Below, piece by piece: positions 54,024-64,000 of a stretch of 64,000 nt of DNA. The first letter of the stretch is position 1, and every line of letters starts with the position of its first letter. The notes beneath the pieces are model-generated. The model saw only the letters and a program-made list of their open reading frames with translations, had not been told where the DNA came from and searched no databases. Source of the stretch: Paraburkholderia sp. D15 (GTDB lineage Bacteria > Pseudomonadota > Gammaproteobacteria > Burkholderiales > Burkholderiaceae); contig NZ_CP110395.1 of NCBI RefSeq assembly GCF_029910215.1, positions 4,092,001 through 4,156,000 of the forward strand. Reading direction: 5' to 3'. Both the position numbers and the translations under genes were made by a program.

Positions 54024-57000
54024 TTAGTTGCGGTCGAGGTCGATGTCGATACCCAGCGAGCGGATTTCCTTCACCAACACGTTGAAGGATTCCGGCATGC
54101 CTGCATCGATCACGTGATCGCCCTTGACCAGGTTCTCATAGACCTTGGTCCGGCCGGTCACGTCGTCCGACTTCACCGTCAGCATTTCTTGCAGCACGTA
54201 CGATGCGCCGTACGCTTCGAGCGCCCACACTTCCATCTCACCGAAACGCTGGCCACCGAATTGCGCCTTACCGCCCAACGGCTGCTGCGTCACGAGCGAG
54301 TACGGGCCCGTGGAACGCGCGTGCATCTTGTCGTCGACCAGGTGGTGCAGCTTCAGGTAGTGCATGTAGCCGACCGTCACCGTACGTTCGAACATTTCGC
54401 CCGTGCGGCCGTCGTACAGTCGAACCTGATTCTTCGACGGCGTCATGCCGAGGTTCTTCGCGATGTCGTCCGGGAATGCCAGATCCAGCGCGCGCGACAT
54501 TTCTTCTTCCGTCGCACCGTCGAACACCGGCGTAGCGAACGGCACGCCTTCGCGCAGGTTCTTCGCCAGCTCGACGATTTCCTCGTCGGTGAAGCTGTCC
54601 AGCTCTTCAGCACGGCCCGACTCGTTGTAGATCTTGATCAGGAATTCGCGCAGTTCGGCGATCTTCGCCTGACGTTGCAGCATTTCGCCGATACGCCAGC
54701 CCAGACCCTTCGCGGCCCAACCCAGATGCACTTCGAGAACCTGACCCACGTTCATCCGCGACGGCACGCCGAGCGGATTGAGCACGACGTCAGCCGGACG
54801 GCCGTCGGCCATGTACGGCATGTCTTCGATCGGCACGATCTTCGACACGACACCCTTGTTACCGTGACGGCCGGCCATCTTGTCGCCAGGTTGCAGACGA
54901 CGCTTGACTGCCAGATACACCTTGACCATCTTCAGCACGCCCGGCGGCAGTTCGTCGCCTTGCGTGAGCTTCTTGCGCTTTTCTTCGAAGGCCAGATCGA
55001 ACTGGTGGCGCTTCTCTTCGATCGAGTTCTTGATCGCTTCGAGCTGCGCTGCGGCTTCTTCGTCCGCGAGGCGGATGTCGAACCAGTGGTAGTGATCCAG
55101 ATCTTCCAGGTAAGCCTGTTCGATCTTCGTACCCTTCGCCAGCTTCTTCGGACCGCCGTTCGCGACCTTGCCGTCGAGCATGCGTGCCAGACGCTGGAAC
55201 GCGTCGCCTTCCACGATGCGCAGCTGGTCGTTCAGGTCCAGGCGATAGCGCTTCAGTTCATCGTCGATGATCTGTTGCGCGCGCTTGTCGCGCTGAATGC
55301 CTTCACGCGTGAAGACCTGCACGTCGATGACCGTGCCGCTCATGCCCGACGGCACGCGCAGCGACGTATCCTTCACGTCCGAAGCCTTCTCGCCGAAAAT
55401 CGCGCGCAGCAGCTTTTCTTCCGGCGTCAGCTGGGTTTCGCCCTTCGGCGTGACCTTACCGACCAGCACGTCGCCTGCTTCGACTTCCGCGCCGATGTAG
55501 ACGATGCCCGACTCGTCGAGACGGCCGAGTTGCACTTCGGCCAGGTTCGAGATGTCGCGCGTGATTTCTTCCGGTCCGAGCTTCGTATCGCGAGCAACGA
55601 CGTTCAGTTCTTCGATGTGGATCGACGTATAACGGTCGTCGGCAACCACCTTCTCCGAGATCAGGATCGAGTCTTCGAAGTTGTAGCCGTTCCACGGCAT
55701 GAACGCGATCAGCATGTTCTGGCCGAGCGCGAGCTCGCCCAGATCGGTCGACGCGCCGTCAGCCAGCACGTCGCCGCGCGCAACCTTGTCGCCCATCTTC
55801 ACGATCGGACGCTGGTTGATGTTCGTGTTCTGGTTCGAACGCGTGTACTTGATCAGGTTGTAGATGTCCACGCCGACTTCGCCGGCCACGGCTTCGTCGT
55901 CGTTCACGCGAATCACGATACGGCCTGCGTCGACGTAGTCGACCACACCGCCGCGGAACGCCTGAACCGTCGTACCCGAGTCGACCGCCACCGTGCGTTC
56001 GATACCCGTACCGACCACCGCCTTTTCAGGACGCAGACACGGCACAGCCTGACGCTGCATGTTCGAGCCCATCAACGCGCGGTTCGCGTCGTCGTGCTCG
56101 AGGAACGGAATCAGCGAAGCAGCGACGGACACGATCTGCGACGGCGCCACGTCCATGTACTGGATGCGGTCCGGCGTCACCATCAGCGTTTCGCCCGCTT
56201 CACGCGACGACACCAGTTCGTCGGTCAGCGAGCCGTCTTCGGCAACCGCCGCGTTCGCCTGAGCGATCACGTAACGGCCTTCTTCGATCGCCGACAGGTA
56301 GTCGATCTGATCCGTCACCTTGCTGTCCACGACCTTGCGATACGGCGTTTCGAGGAAGCCGTATTCGTTCAGGTGCGCGTACAGAGCGAGCGAGTTGATC
56401 AGGCCGATGTTCGGACCTTCCGGCGTTTCAATCGGGCACACGCGACCGTAGTGAGTCGGGTGCACGTCGCGGACTTCAAAGCCAGCACGCTCACGCGTCA
56501 AACCGCCCGGGCCAAGTGCCGAAACACGGCGCTTGTGGGTGATTTCCGACAACGGATTCGTTTGGTCCATGAACTGCGACAGCTGCGACGAACCGAAGAA
56601 CTCACGAATCGCCGACGAAATCGGCTTCGAGTTGATCAGGTCGTGCGGCATCAGGTTTTCGCTTTCAGCCTGGCCCAGACGTTCCTTCACTGCACGTTCG
56701 ACACGCACGAGACCTGCGCGGAACTGGTTTTCCGCCAGTTCGCCGACGCAACGCACACGACGATTGCCCAAGTGGTCGATGTCGTCCACTTCGCCCTTGC
56801 CGTTACGCAGTTCGACCAGGATCTTGATCGTTGCGAGGATGTCGTCGTCCTGCAGCGTCATCGGTCCGATGATCTCGTCGCGACCCACGCGACGATTGAA
56901 CTTCATACGACCCACCTTGGACAGGTCGTATGCGTCTTCGCTGTAGAACAGACGGTTGAACAGCGCCTCGACCGCTTCTTCGGTCGGCGGTTCGCCTGGA

Positions 57001-58130
57001 CGCATCATGCGGTAGATCGCGATGCGTGCGGCCATCTTGTCCGCGGTTTCGTCGATACGCAGCGTCGACGAGATGTACGGACCTTGATCCAGATCGTTCG
57101 TGTAGAGCGTCTGGATGTCTTTGATCTTCGATTCGCGGAGCTTTTCGAGGACGGTTTCGGTGATTTCGTCGTTCGCGTTGGCGATGACTTCACCGGTGTC
57201 GCCGTCGACGACGTTCTTCGCCAGCACACGGCCGAGAAGATAGTCTTCCGGCACCGAGATGAACTTGGTCTTCGCGTTATCCAGGTCGCGGATATGCTTC
57301 GCGTTGATCCGCTTGTCCTTCTGGACGATCACGTTGCCGTCGCGATCCGTAATGTCGAAACGTGCGACTTCACCACGCAGGCGCTCCGGCACGAATTCCA
57401 TCTGCGCGCCTTCCGGCATCAGCGTGAAATTGTCGAACACGAAGAAGTTCGCGAGGATCTGTTCCGGCGTGAGGCCGATTGCCTTCAGCAGGATCGTGAC
57501 CGGCATCTTGCGGCGACGGTCGACGCGGAAGTACAGCACGTCCTTCGGGTCGAACTCGAAATCGAGCCACGAACCGCGGTAAGGAATGATACGTGCCGAG
57601 AACAGGAGCTTGCCCGAGCTGTGCGTCTTGCCCTTGTCGTGTTCGAAGAACACGCCAGGCGAACGGTGCAACTGCGAAACGATCACGCGTTCCGTGCCGT
57701 TGATGACGAACGAACCGGTCGGCGTCATGAGCGGAATTTCGCCCATGTAGACTTCCTGTTCCTTCACTTCCTTGACGACCGGCTTGCTCGGCGATTCCTT
57801 ATCGAGCAGCACCAGGCGCACTTTCGCGCGCAGCGCCGAGCAATACGTCAAACCGCGCTGCTGACATTCCTTGATGTTGAATGCCGGCGACGACAGCATG
57901 TAGCTGACGAATTCCAGACGAGCGAACCCGTTGTGCGAAACGATCGGGAAAACGGAAGTAAACGCAGCTTGCAGGCCTTCCGGCTTGCGTTGCGTCGATG
58001 ACGTGTCTGCTTGCAGAAACGTGCTGAATGATTCAAGCTGGGTAGCCAGCAGGAAAGGTACTTGGTGAACGATGGGGCGCTTCGCAAAACTCTTGCGAAT
58101 ACGCTTCTTCTCGGTGAAGGAATATTGCAT
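54024..58130 (-). CDS. rpoB: DNA-directed RNA polymerase beta subunit
   Basis: A 1,368-residue subunit. The rifampicin-resistance region reads [20 protein letters not shown] followed by [11 protein letters not shown], wild type at the usual resistance positions. Other landmarks: [33 protein letters not shown], and the C-terminal [20 protein letters not shown]. It follows rplL after a 370-base gap with an attenuator. Confidence 0.99.
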   Translation of the reverse strand: MQYSFTEKKRIRKSFAKRPIVHQVPFLLATQLESFSTFLQADTSSTQRKPEGLQAAFTSVFPIVSHNGFARLEFVSYMLSSPAFNIKECQQRGLTYCSALRAKVRLVLLDKESPSKPVVKEVKEQEVYMGEIPLMTPTGSFVINGTERVIVSQLHRSPGVFFEHDKGKTHSSGKLLFSARIIPYRGSWLDFEFDPKDVLYFRVDRRRKMPVTILLKAIGLTPEQILANFFVFDNFTLMPEGAQMEFVPERLRGEVARFDITDRDGNVIVQKDKRINAKHIRDLDNAKTKFISVPEDYLLGRVLAKNVVDGDTGEVIANANDEITETVLEKLRESKIKDIQTLYTNDLDQGPYISSTLRIDETADKMAARIAIYRMMRPGEPPTEEAVEALFNRLFYSEDAYDLSKVGRMKFNRRVGRDEIIGPMTLQDDDILATIKILVELRNGKGEVDDIDHLGNRRVRCVGELAENQFRAGLVRVERAVKERLGQAESENLMPHDLINSKPISSAIREFFGSSQLSQFMDQTNPLSEITHKRRVSALGPGGLTRERAGFEVRDVHPTHYGRVCPIETPEGPNIGLINSLALYAHLNEYGFLETPYRKVVDSKVTDQIDYLSAIEEGRYVIAQANAAVAEDGSLTDELVSSREAGETLMVTPDRIQYMDVAPSQIVSVAASLIPFLEHDDANRALMGSNMQRQAVPCLRPEKAVVGTGIERTVAVDSGTTVQAFRGGVVDYVDAGRIVIRVNDDEAVAGEVGVDIYNLIKYTRSNQNTNINQRPIVKMGDKVARGDVLADGASTDLGELALGQNMLIAFMPWNGYNFEDSILISEKVVADDRYTSIHIEELNVVARDTKLGPEEITRDISNLAEVQLGRLDESGIVYIGAEVEAGDVLVGKVTPKGETQLTPEEKLLRAIFGEKASDVKDTSLRVPSGMSGTVIDVQVFTREGIQRDKRAQQIIDDELKRYRLDLNDQLRIVEGDAFQRLARMLDGKVANGGPKKLAKGTKIEQAYLEDLDHYHWFDIRLADEEAAAQLEAIKNSIEEKRHQFDLAFEEKRKKLTQGDELPPGVLKMVKVYLAVKRRLQPGDKMAGRHGNKGVVSKIVPIEDMPYMADGRPADVVLNPLGVPSRMNVGQVLEVHLGWAAKGLGWRIGEMLQRQAKIAELREFLIKIYNESGRAEELDSFTDEEIVELAKNLREGVPFATPVFDGATEEEMSRALDLAFPDDIAKNLGMTPSKNQVRLYDGRTGEMFERTVTVGYMHYLKLHHLVDDKMHARSTGPYSLVTQQPLGGKAQFGGQRFGEMEVWALEAYGASYVLQEMLTVKSDDVTGRTKVYENLVKGDHVIDAGMPESFNVLVKEIRSLGIDIDLDRN

Positions 58131-58500
58131 ACGATCTCCGAATCACGGCGGGCATTGTTGTCGAGGCAGGATACCTTGATGAGACAACCCGAGTGTTCAC
58201 CGACTGAGACCCGATGGCCGTCCGATGGCTTGAACGAGCCTAGAAGCTTGGTGGTTGGCCGCTACCAACCGCTGGCTGACGGCAGCGGATGCCTGTGTTG
58301 CCCGCTACCCGACCAAACTTGCCTTCTGCAGTCGCTTCAGAAGACAAAGAGAAACGCCGGTCAATACTGCCGAAAGGCGATTTTCTTTGGCTTCTGGGGA
58401 TCACGTTCTTGCCGATAAGGCGATGCAAAAACGCGGCCCCCACAAAGCACAAAAAGGCCGGCGGTGAAAAACCGCCAGCCTTCGCACAACGCGCTGAAAC
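58131..58500. other. rplL-rpoB intercistronic region
   Basis: This 370-base spacer contains the attenuator hairpin (58450-58483). Nearer rpoB is GGTTGG-TAGCGG-CCAACC (about 58250-58268, read on the minus strand), a hairpin that could be an RNase processing site, as E. coli has in this gap. I find no gene here. Confidence 0.55.
58450..58483 (-). terminator. Attenuator between rplL and rpoB
   Basis: AAGGCTGGCGG pairs with CCGCCGGCCTT (one wobble) and is followed by five T on the minus strand. E. coli has a partial terminator at the same place that sets the ribosomal protein to polymerase ratio; partial function here is inferred. Confidence 0.75.
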
Positions 58501-58875
58501 TTACTTGATTTCAGCCTTCGCGCCGGCTTCTTCCAGCTTCTTCTTGGCTTCTTCAGCAGCAGCCTTCGGTACCGCTTCCTTAACAGGCTTCGGTGCACCG
58601 TCGACCAGGTCCTTCGCTTCCTTCAGGCCGAGACCCGTCAGTTCGCGAACAGCCTTAATGACCGACACCTTGTTCGCGCCAACGTCAACGAGGTTGACCG
58701 TGAACTCGGTTTGCTCTTCAGCAGCAGCAGCAGCGCCGCCGCCTGCCGGGCCTGCCACTGCAACAGCAGCTGCCGACACGCCAAACTTTTCTTCGAACGC
58801 CTTGACCAGTTCGTTCAGTTCCAGAACCGACATCGAGCCTACGGCTTCGAGGATGTCTTCTTTTGCGATTGCCAT
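58501..58875 (-). CDS. rplL: 50S ribosomal protein L7/L12
   Basis: A 124-residue stalk protein. The N-terminal dimerisation helix ([20 protein letters not shown]) is followed by an Ala/Gly-rich hinge and the factor-binding domain ([36 protein letters not shown]). It lies 63 bases after rplJ. Confidence 0.98.
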   Translation of the reverse strand: MAIAKEDILEAVGSMSVLELNELVKAFEEKFGVSAAAVAVAGPAGGGAAAAAEEQTEFTVNLVDVGANKVSVIKAVRELTGLGLKEAKDLVDGAPKPVKEAVPKAAAEEAKKKLEEAGAKAEIK

Positions 58876-58938
58876 TTGAAATACTCCTAAATTGAATTCG
58901 GATACAGCCAGCGATCAATTACGCTCGACTGAAGTACG

Positions 58939-59442
58939 TTACGCAGCGGTTTCTTCGCCTTGTTTCTTTTCTGCCAGCGCGGCCAGAGCGCGCGCAAAGC
59001 CGGAAACAGGTGCTTGCATAACGAACAACAGCTTGGAGAGCAGCTCTTCGCGGCTCGGGATGTTTGCCAGCGCTTGCACGCCAGCCTTGTCCATCACCTT
59101 GCCTTCGTAGGAACCAGCCTTGATGACCAACTTGTCATTGCTTTTGCTGAAGTCGTTGACGACCTTAGCAGCGGCAATTGCATCTTCCGAGATGCCGTAG
59201 ATCAGCGGACCAGTCATCTGCTCTGCCAGCGGAGCAAACGGGGTACCTTCGACGGCGCGACGCGCCAACGTGTTTTTCAACACGCGCAGGTAAACCTGTT
59301 GCTCACGCGCTTTCGCGCGCAGCTTGGTCAGATCGCCAACCGCGATTCCACGATACTCAGCCAGAACCACGGTCTGGGCTTTCGCGACTTGCGCGGCAAC
59401 CTCAGCGACGACGGCCTGCTTGCTTTCTTTGTTAAGTGGCAC
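58939..59442 (-). CDS. rplJ: 50S ribosomal protein L10
   Basis: A 167-residue stalk base that carries L7/L12 dimers. It starts (M)[20 protein letters not shown] and has [20 protein letters not shown]. The start codon is GTG at 59442 with GGAGG six bases upstream; an in-frame extension to 59466 runs through that site. The C-terminal helix ([14 protein letters not shown]) binds L7/L12. Confidence 0.96.
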   Translation of the reverse strand: MPLNKESKQAVVAEVAAQVAKAQTVVLAEYRGIAVGDLTKLRAKAREQQVYLRVLKNTLARRAVEGTPFAPLAEQMTGPLIYGISEDAIAAAKVVNDFSKSNDKLVIKAGSYEGKVMDKAGVQALANIPSREELLSKLLFVMQAPVSGFARALAALAEKKQGEETAA

Positions 59443-59744
59443 GGTTAACCTCCAGATTCGATACACGCGGCGTGCGCCTTGTGCATCGCGTTCAATAACG
59501 GCGTCCGACCAGTCAGGAGTATTTCGACCGCCTGATGCTCACATTACTGCTGACATCAACCAGCTTCATCACTACAAAACCTTTTCGGGTTCGCCATCTG
59601 CGTTGGCTTTACATTAAGGACCCGCCTACCTGATGCGTGCCCGCCAACGGTCTTTGACAACCGGCTGCTCGATGCAGACTGCCATCTTGCAACCGCCCAA
59701 AGCCCATAAAATCGCCCCGACTTTCATCTAGGCGACAAAATTTC
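59443..59744 (-). promoter_or_regulatory. rplA-rplJ spacer with probable L10 leader
   Basis: A 302-base untranslated stretch before rplJ. Around 59575-59665 the minus-strand RNA has GACCGUUGGC and, after CCUUAAU, GCCAACG, which can pair. This is the style and place of the leader that the L10-L12 complex binds to repress its own translation. Boundaries are approximate. Confidence 0.55.
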
Positions 59745-60443
59745 TTACTGTGCTGCGATCGATGCCTGGTCGACGCGAACGCCAACGCCCATCGTGCTCG
59801 ACAGCGCAACCTTGCGCAGGTAGACACCCTTGCTCGTTGCCGGCTTCGCCTTTTGCAGCGCGTCGACGAGAGCGTTCAGGTTGCTACGCAGAGCCGCCGG
59901 CTCGAACGAAGCACGGCCAATGGTCGCGTGGATGATACCGGCCTTGTCGACACGGAACTGCACTTGACCAGCCTTTGCGTTCTTCACAGCCGTAGCGACG
60001 TCCGGCGTAACGGTGCCGACCTTCGGGTTCGGCATCAGGCCGCGCGGGCCTAGGATCTGACCGAGCGTACCGACGACGCGCATCGTGTCCGGCGAAGCGA
60101 TCACGATATCGAAGTCCAGTTTGCCAGCCTTGACCTGTTCTGCCAGATCTTCCATGCCGACGATGTCTGCACCGGCTGCACGCGCCTGCTCGGCTTTTTC
60201 GCCTTGCGCGAACACAGCAACGCGGACCGACTTACCGGTACCTGCCGGCAGAACGACCGAACCGCGAACCACTTGGTCCGACTTCTTCGCGTCGATGCCG
60301 AGTTGTACAGCGACGTCGATCGACTCGTCGAACTTCGCGCTTGCGCACTCCTTAACGAGCGACAGAGCTTCGTCGATCGCGTACAGCTTTTGACGATCAA
60401 CCTTGGCTGCAAATGCTTGCAGACGCTTAGAAAGCTTAGCCAT
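59745..60443 (-). CDS. rplA: 50S ribosomal protein L1
   Basis: A 232-residue protein of the mobile stalk that in E. coli represses the L11 operon. It has [55 protein letters not shown] and [17 protein letters not shown]. It starts directly at the rplK stop. Confidence 0.98.
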   Translation of the reverse strand: MAKLSKRLQAFAAKVDRQKLYAIDEALSLVKECASAKFDESIDVAVQLGIDAKKSDQVVRGSVVLPAGTGKSVRVAVFAQGEKAEQARAAGADIVGMEDLAEQVKAGKLDFDIVIASPDTMRVVGTLGQILGPRGLMPNPKVGTVTPDVATAVKNAKAGQVQFRVDKAGIIHATIGRASFEPAALRSNLNALVDALQKAKPATSKGVYLRKVALSSTMGVGVRVDQASIAAQ

Positions 60444-60875
60444 TTACACGCCCTCCACGGTGATGCCCATCGAGCGGGCGCTACCAGCGATCGTACGAAC
60501 CGCTGCGTCCAGATCAGCTGCCGTCAGATCGGGCATCTTGGTCTTGGCGATGTCTTCAACTTGAGCGCGGGTGATCTTGCCGACCTTGTCCGTATGCGGC
60601 TTGCTCGAACCCTTGTCGATCTTCGCTGCTTTCTTGATCAGAACCGTAGCCGGCGGCGTCTTCAGAACGAACGTGAAGCTCTTGTCCGCAAACGCGGTGA
60701 TCACGACCGGAATCGGCAGACCCGGTTCCAGAGCTTGAGTCTGCGCGTTAAACGCCTTGCAGAACTCCATGATGTTCAGGCCACGTTGGCCCAGTGCCGG
60801 ACCGACCGGCGGCGACGGGTTGGCTTTACCTGCAGGAATCTGCAGCTTGATAAAGCCGATGATTTTCTTTGCCAT
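60444..60875 (-). CDS. rplK: 50S ribosomal protein L11
   Basis: A 143-residue protein of the GTPase-associated centre. It has [37 protein letters not shown] and a C-terminal 23S-binding domain ([20 protein letters not shown]). The 166-base gap from nusG has a weak hairpin at about 60985-61018. Confidence 0.98.
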   Translation of the reverse strand: MAKKIIGFIKLQIPAGKANPSPPVGPALGQRGLNIMEFCKAFNAQTQALEPGLPIPVVITAFADKSFTFVLKTPPATVLIKKAAKIDKGSSKPHTDKVGKITRAQVEDIAKTKMPDLTAADLDAAVRTIAGSARSMGITVEGV

Positions 60876-61041
60876 GTTGAAAACCTCTTTGAAGCACCGC
60901 GATGATGCAGCGAGTGCCTGGTGAGTAGTAGCGCGCGTTCGTCGATACCGACTGACTAGTTGCGCTCCTCAACGGCCTTTACGCGGACCGTAAGCGCGAA
61001 ATACGGAACGCTCCGATTGGTGCGCTCCGTAGGGATTTTGA

Positions 61042-61599
61042 TTACAGCTTCTCGACCTGACCGAATTCCAACTCGACCGGCGTTGCGCGGCCGAAGATCG
61101 TAACGGAAACACGGACGCGTGACTTTTCGTAGTTGACTTCTTCGACGCTGCCGTTGAAATCCGTAAACGGACCGTCCTTCACACGCACCATTTCGCCAAC
61201 TTCGAACAGGGTTTTGGGGCGCGGCTTCTCAACGCCTTCCTGCATTTGCGACATGATTTTTTCGACTTCCCGCGGGGAAATCGGGCTCGGGCGGTTGCGC
61301 GCTCCGCCGACGAACCCGGTCACCTTTGCCGTATTTTTTACGAGGTGCCACGTTTCGTCCGTCATTTCCATTTCTACGAGCACATAGCCCGGAAAGAAAC
61401 GACGCTCGGTCACTGATTTATGACCACCTTTAACTTCGACCACCTCTTCAGTCGGCACGAGAATTTGACCAAACTGGTCTTGCATGCCGGCGCGCTCAAT
61501 GCGCTCCTGAAGTGCACGTTGCACGCTCTTCTCCATGCCGGAATAGGCGTGCACTACGTACCAACGCTTACCACTCGGGGATGCCGGAGTATCACTCAT
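61042..61599 (-). CDS. nusG: Transcription termination/antitermination factor NusG
   Basis: A 185-residue factor that binds the polymerase clamp and links it to Rho or S10. The N-terminal domain has [20 protein letters not shown] and [14 protein letters not shown]; the C-terminal KOW domain has [20 protein letters not shown]. It starts one base after the secE stop. Confidence 0.98.
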   Translation of the reverse strand: MSDTPASPSGKRWYVVHAYSGMEKSVQRALQERIERAGMQDQFGQILVPTEEVVEVKGGHKSVTERRFFPGYVLVEMEMTDETWHLVKNTAKVTGFVGGARNRPSPISPREVEKIMSQMQEGVEKPRPKTLFEVGEMVRVKDGPFTDFNGSVEEVNYEKSRVRVSVTIFGRATPVELEFGQVEKL

Positions 61600-61600
61600 A

Positions 61601-61981
61601 TCATTTCCAACCCAGAATCACCGAGAAAATCGCCCATTCAATGGATTTGTCACTCACCCAGAGAAAGATGGCCATGACGAACACAAAGCCGAACACTACG
61701 AGCGTTGTTTGGGTAGCCTCTTTGCGAGTCGGCCAAACAACTTTGCGGACTTCTTTGTATGAGTCTTTGGCGAAAGCGATAAAACCCTTGCCAGGCGCGG
61801 AGAGAAGACCGACTGCAACACCCGCTATCGCACCGACTGCCAGCGCGGCTCCGCGGACGTACCATTCCTGGCCACTCAGCCAGAAAAACCCCACGAACCC
61901 GGCCAAGACCAACAATACGCCCGCGACGAGCATCAGCTTGTCGCTGGATGTATTTACAGTTTCGACGGAAGGATTCGCCAT
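61601..61981 (-). CDS. secE: Preprotein translocase subunit SecE
   Basis: A 126-residue three-helix form, like that of E. coli. Two N-terminal helices ([20 protein letters not shown] and [16 protein letters not shown]) precede the conserved amphipathic [20 protein letters not shown] and the essential last helix. It starts 36 bases after tRNA-Trp with AAGGTG upstream. Confidence 0.97.
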   Translation of the reverse strand: MANPSVETVNTSSDKLMLVAGVLLVLAGFVGFFWLSGQEWYVRGAALAVGAIAGVAVGLLSAPGKGFIAFAKDSYKEVRKVVWPTRKEATQTTLVVFGFVFVMAIFLWVSDKSIEWAIFSVILGWK

Positions 61982-62017
61982 AACACCTTAACGAAGCGCC
62001 ACATACGACGCATAAGT

Positions 62018-62093
62018 TGGCAGGGGCAGAGGGAATCGAACCCCCAACCTTCGGTTTTGGAGACCGACGCTCTGCCAGTTGAGCTATACCCCT
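62018..62093 (-). tRNA. tRNA-Trp (CCA)
   Basis: A 76-base cloverleaf with encoded CCA. The acceptor stem AGGGGTA pairs at the 3' end, and the anticodon loop CTCCAAA gives CCA. It lies between tuf and secE. A 7-base stem (62103-62109 with 62120-62126) just upstream lacks a T tract and may be a processing hairpin. Confidence 0.97.
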
Positions 62094-62158
62094 AAACCAT
62101 TTGGGGTTGACGACACCGCCAACCCCGAAAACTACCGATCAACGAGAACTATCTGGCG

Positions 62159-63349
62159 TTACTCGAGGATCTTGGCAACGACACCAGCGCCGACCGTACG
62201 GCCGCCTTCACGGATTGCGAAGCGCAGACCTTCTTCCATCGCGATCGGGTTGATCAGCTTCACCGTGATCGACACGTTGTCGCCCGGCATGACCATTTCC
62301 TTGTCCTTCGGCAGCTCGATCGAGCCCGTCACGTCCGTCGTACGGAAGTAGAACTGCGGACGGTAGTTGTTGAAGAACGGCGTGTGACGGCCACCTTCGT
62401 CCTTGCTCAGCACGTACACTTCAGCCGTGAAGTGCGTGTGCGGGTTGATCGAACCCGGCTTCGCCAGAACCTGGCCACGCTCCACGTCTTCACGCTTCGT
62501 GCCGCGCAGCAGGATACCAACGTTGTCGCCTGCCTGACCCTGGTCGAGCAGCTTGCGGAACATTTCCACGCCCGTGCAGGTCGTCTTCACCGTCGGCTTG
62601 ATACCGACGATTTCGATTTCTTCGCCGACCTTCACCACGCCGCGCTCCACGCGACCCGTCACCACCGTGCCGCGACCCGAGATCGAGAACACGTCTTCCA
62701 CCGGCATCAGGAACGAACCGTCAACCGCGCGCTCCGGCGTCGGGATGTACGTGTCCAGCGCGTCGGCCAGGTTCATGATCGCCACTTCGCCCAGCTCGCC
62801 CTTGTCGCCTTCCAGCGCCAGCTTGGCCGAACCCTTGATGATCGGCGTGTCGTCGCCCGGGAAGTCGTACTTCGACAGAAGTTCGCGAACTTCCATCTCG
62901 ACCAGTTCCAGCAGCTCGGCGTCATCCACCATGTCGCACTTGTTCAGGAACACGATGATGTACGGAACGCCAACCTGACGTGCCAGCAGGATGTGCTCAC
63001 GCGTTTGCGGCATCGGGCCGTCTGCGGCCGAGCACACCAGGATCGCGCCGTCCATCTGCGCTGCGCCCGTGATCATGTTCTTCACATAGTCAGCGTGGCC
63101 CGGGCAGTCGACGTGTGCGTAGTGGCGGTTAGCCGTTTCGTACTCGACGTGTGCCGTGTTGATCGTGATACCACGTGCCTTTTCTTCCGGCGCCGCGTCG
63201 ATCTGGTCGTATGCCTTCGCTTCGCCGCCAAACTTCTGCGTCAGAACCGTCGTGATCGCTGCCGTCAGCGTGGTCTTGCCGTGGTCAACGTGACCGATCG
63301 TGCCGACGTTCACGTGCGGCTTGGTCCGCTCAAACTTACCCTTGGCCAT
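62159..63349 (-). CDS. tuf: Elongation factor Tu, copy between tRNA-Thr and tRNA-Trp
   Basis: A 396-residue protein identical to the str-cluster copy, with the same G motifs ([20 protein letters not shown]). Codons 2, 3, 5, 6 and 7 use different synonyms from the other copy (GCC AAG .. AAG TTT GAG here, GCT AAA .. AAA TTC GAA there). From codon 8 to the stop I read the two as the same. TAGGAG lies upstream. This is the tufB position of the tRNA-tufB operon. Confidence 0.99.
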   Translation of the reverse strand: MAKGKFERTKPHVNVGTIGHVDHGKTTLTAAITTVLTQKFGGEAKAYDQIDAAPEEKARGITINTAHVEYETANRHYAHVDCPGHADYVKNMITGAAQMDGAILVCSAADGPMPQTREHILLARQVGVPYIIVFLNKCDMVDDAELLELVEMEVRELLSKYDFPGDDTPIIKGSAKLALEGDKGELGEVAIMNLADALDTYIPTPERAVDGSFLMPVEDVFSISGRGTVVTGRVERGVVKVGEEIEIVGIKPTVKTTCTGVEMFRKLLDQGQAGDNVGILLRGTKREDVERGQVLAKPGSINPHTHFTAEVYVLSKDEGGRHTPFFNNYRPQFYFRTTDVTGSIELPKDKEMVMPGDNVSITVKLINPIAMEEGLRFAIREGGRTVGAGVVAKILE

Positions 63350-63411
63350 TTTCGACTCCTAAGAGGATTTATCCGTACGTTGCGCCGCGCGCAAACAATC
63401 ACCGAGACTTC

Positions 63412-63486
<75 letters not shown>

Positions 63487-63502
63487 GCTACTTCTGTGTT
63501 GC

Positions 63503-63576
63503 TGGAGCGGGTGAAGGGAATCGAACCCTCGTCGTAAGCTTGGAAGGCTTCTGCTCTACCATTGAGCTACACCCGC
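63503..63576 (-). tRNA. tRNA-Gly (TCC)
   Basis: A 74-base cloverleaf with encoded CCA. The acceptor stem GCGGGTG pairs with CACCCGC, and the loop CTTCCAA gives TCC. Confidence 0.97.
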
Positions 63577-63616
63577 AAGGATCATGGATTCCCAACAACT
63601 GCTACAACTTGCATTC

Positions 63617-63702
63617 TGGTGGAGGAGGTTGGATTCGAACCAACGTAGGCGTAAGCCAACAGATTTACAGTCTGCCCCCTTTAGCCACTCGGGCACCCCT
63701 CC
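63617..63702 (-). tRNA. tRNA-Tyr (GTA)
   Basis: An 86-base tRNA with a long variable arm, as expected for bacterial tRNA-Tyr, and an encoded CCA. The acceptor GGAGGGG pairs with CCTCCTCC-type sequence, and the loop CTGTAAA gives GTA. It is the first gene of the tRNA-tuf unit. Confidence 0.97.
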
Positions 63703-63716
63703 GCAGAGAACTGACG

Positions 63717-63745
63717 ATTATGAGGGAACAACCGCTTATTGTCAA
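63717..63745 (-). promoter_or_regulatory. Promoter of the tRNA-Tyr-Gly-Thr-tuf unit
   Basis: A perfect TTGACA (63740-63745), a 17-base spacer and CATAAT (63717-63722) on the minus strand lie just before tRNA-Tyr. It is among the closest consensus promoters in the window. Confidence 0.88.
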
Positions 63746-63813
63746 GACTTGCTTGACCGTTCCTAACTCACAGCTCTCACTTATAGGGAGAGAATCAGCG
63801 CTTCCGTAAACGC

Positions 63814-63843
63814 AGAAACCCCACCGTTGCGGGTGGGGTTTCT
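63814..63843 (-). terminator. rRNA operon terminator after 5S
   Basis: A 12-base stem AGAAACCCCACC / GGTGGGGTTTCT on a six-base loop lies about 25 bases past the 5S 3' end. Confidence 0.85.
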
Positions 63844-63867
63844 GTTTGCTGCAGTGTGCTGCTGGGG

Positions 63868-63984
63868 AGCCTGACGATTACCTACTTTCACACGGGCAAT
63901 CCGCACTATCATCGGCGTGGAGTCGTTTCACGGTCCTGGTCGGGATGGGAAGGGGTGGTACCGACTCGCTATGGTCATCAGGCA
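63868..63984 (-). rRNA. rrf: 5S ribosomal RNA
   Basis: The minus strand reads TGCCTGATGACCATAGCGAG at the 5' end, has the conserved CCCATCCCGACCAGGACCGT core, and GUAAUCGUCAGGC closes the terminal stem. It is the end of an rRNA operon whose 23S gene lies beyond the right edge. Ends are within a few bases. The core has CCCGACCAGG where CCCGAACAGG is more usual. Confidence 0.95.
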
Positions 63985-64000
63985 TGACTTGTTGCCGTGG

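Noticed and set aside
54114..58001. A 1,295-residue open frame on the plus strand opposite rpoB
   Set aside because: Same codon-bias artefact; composition is dominated by Arg, His and Val with no recognisable family.

Overview
The window is chromosomal core DNA of a high-GC betaproteobacterium, most likely Burkholderia sensu lato (Paraburkholderia/Burkholderia). This rests on gene order (pilMNOPQ-aroKB-dgt-gltB; cyaY/lptM-lysA; msrPQ; ccsB-resB-cytochrome c4; engB-hemB-dsbD-cutA; then alpha, spc, S10, str, recQ, rpoBC, rplKAJL, nusG-secE, tuf, tRNAs and 5S rRNA) and on protein sequences typical of that group. Nothing was searched against databases.

Positions 1-12 kb, read mostly on the minus strand: a pilMN-(pilO/pilP fusion)-pilQ type IV pilus assembly operon runs into aroK, aroB (shikimate pathway) and dgt. 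Beyond these are a small DUF883 membrane protein and an OmpW-type porin on the plus strand, a REP-associated transposase-like gene whose HUH motif is lost, and the start of gltB, cut by the left edge. Positions 12-28 kb: PBP1A (mrcA) faces cyaY. lptM and lysA follow, then msrPQ (periplasmic methionine sulfoxide repair) and a cytochrome c maturation group (cytochrome c4, ResB, CcsB). engB and hemB flank a small RNA on the opposite strand that resembles the anti-hemB motif. dsbD and cutA close this part.

Positions 28-64 kb are one long minus-strand block of gene-expression machinery. In transcription order: 5S rRNA, tRNA-Tyr/Gly/Thr, tuf, tRNA-Trp, secE, nusG, rplK, rplA, rplJ, rplL, rpoB, rpoC, recQ, rpsL, rpsG, fusA, second tuf, rpsJ, the S10 cluster (rplC to rpsQ), the spc cluster (rplN to rpmJ) and the alpha cluster (rpsM to rplQ). 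Promoters with good -35/-10 boxes lie before tRNA-Tyr, rpsL, rplC and rplN. Terminator-like hairpins lie after 5S, rplL, rpoC, the second tuf, rpsQ, rpoA and rplQ. The block is thus several transcription units or attenuated segments.

I did not find an obviously new system. The observations most worth checking are the promoters embedded in inverted repeats before rplC and rplN, the small RNA beside hemB with an anti-Shine-Dalgarno loop, the HUH-less transposase relative, the PilO-PilP fusion, and the near-identical tuf pair whose differences are packed into codons 2-7.
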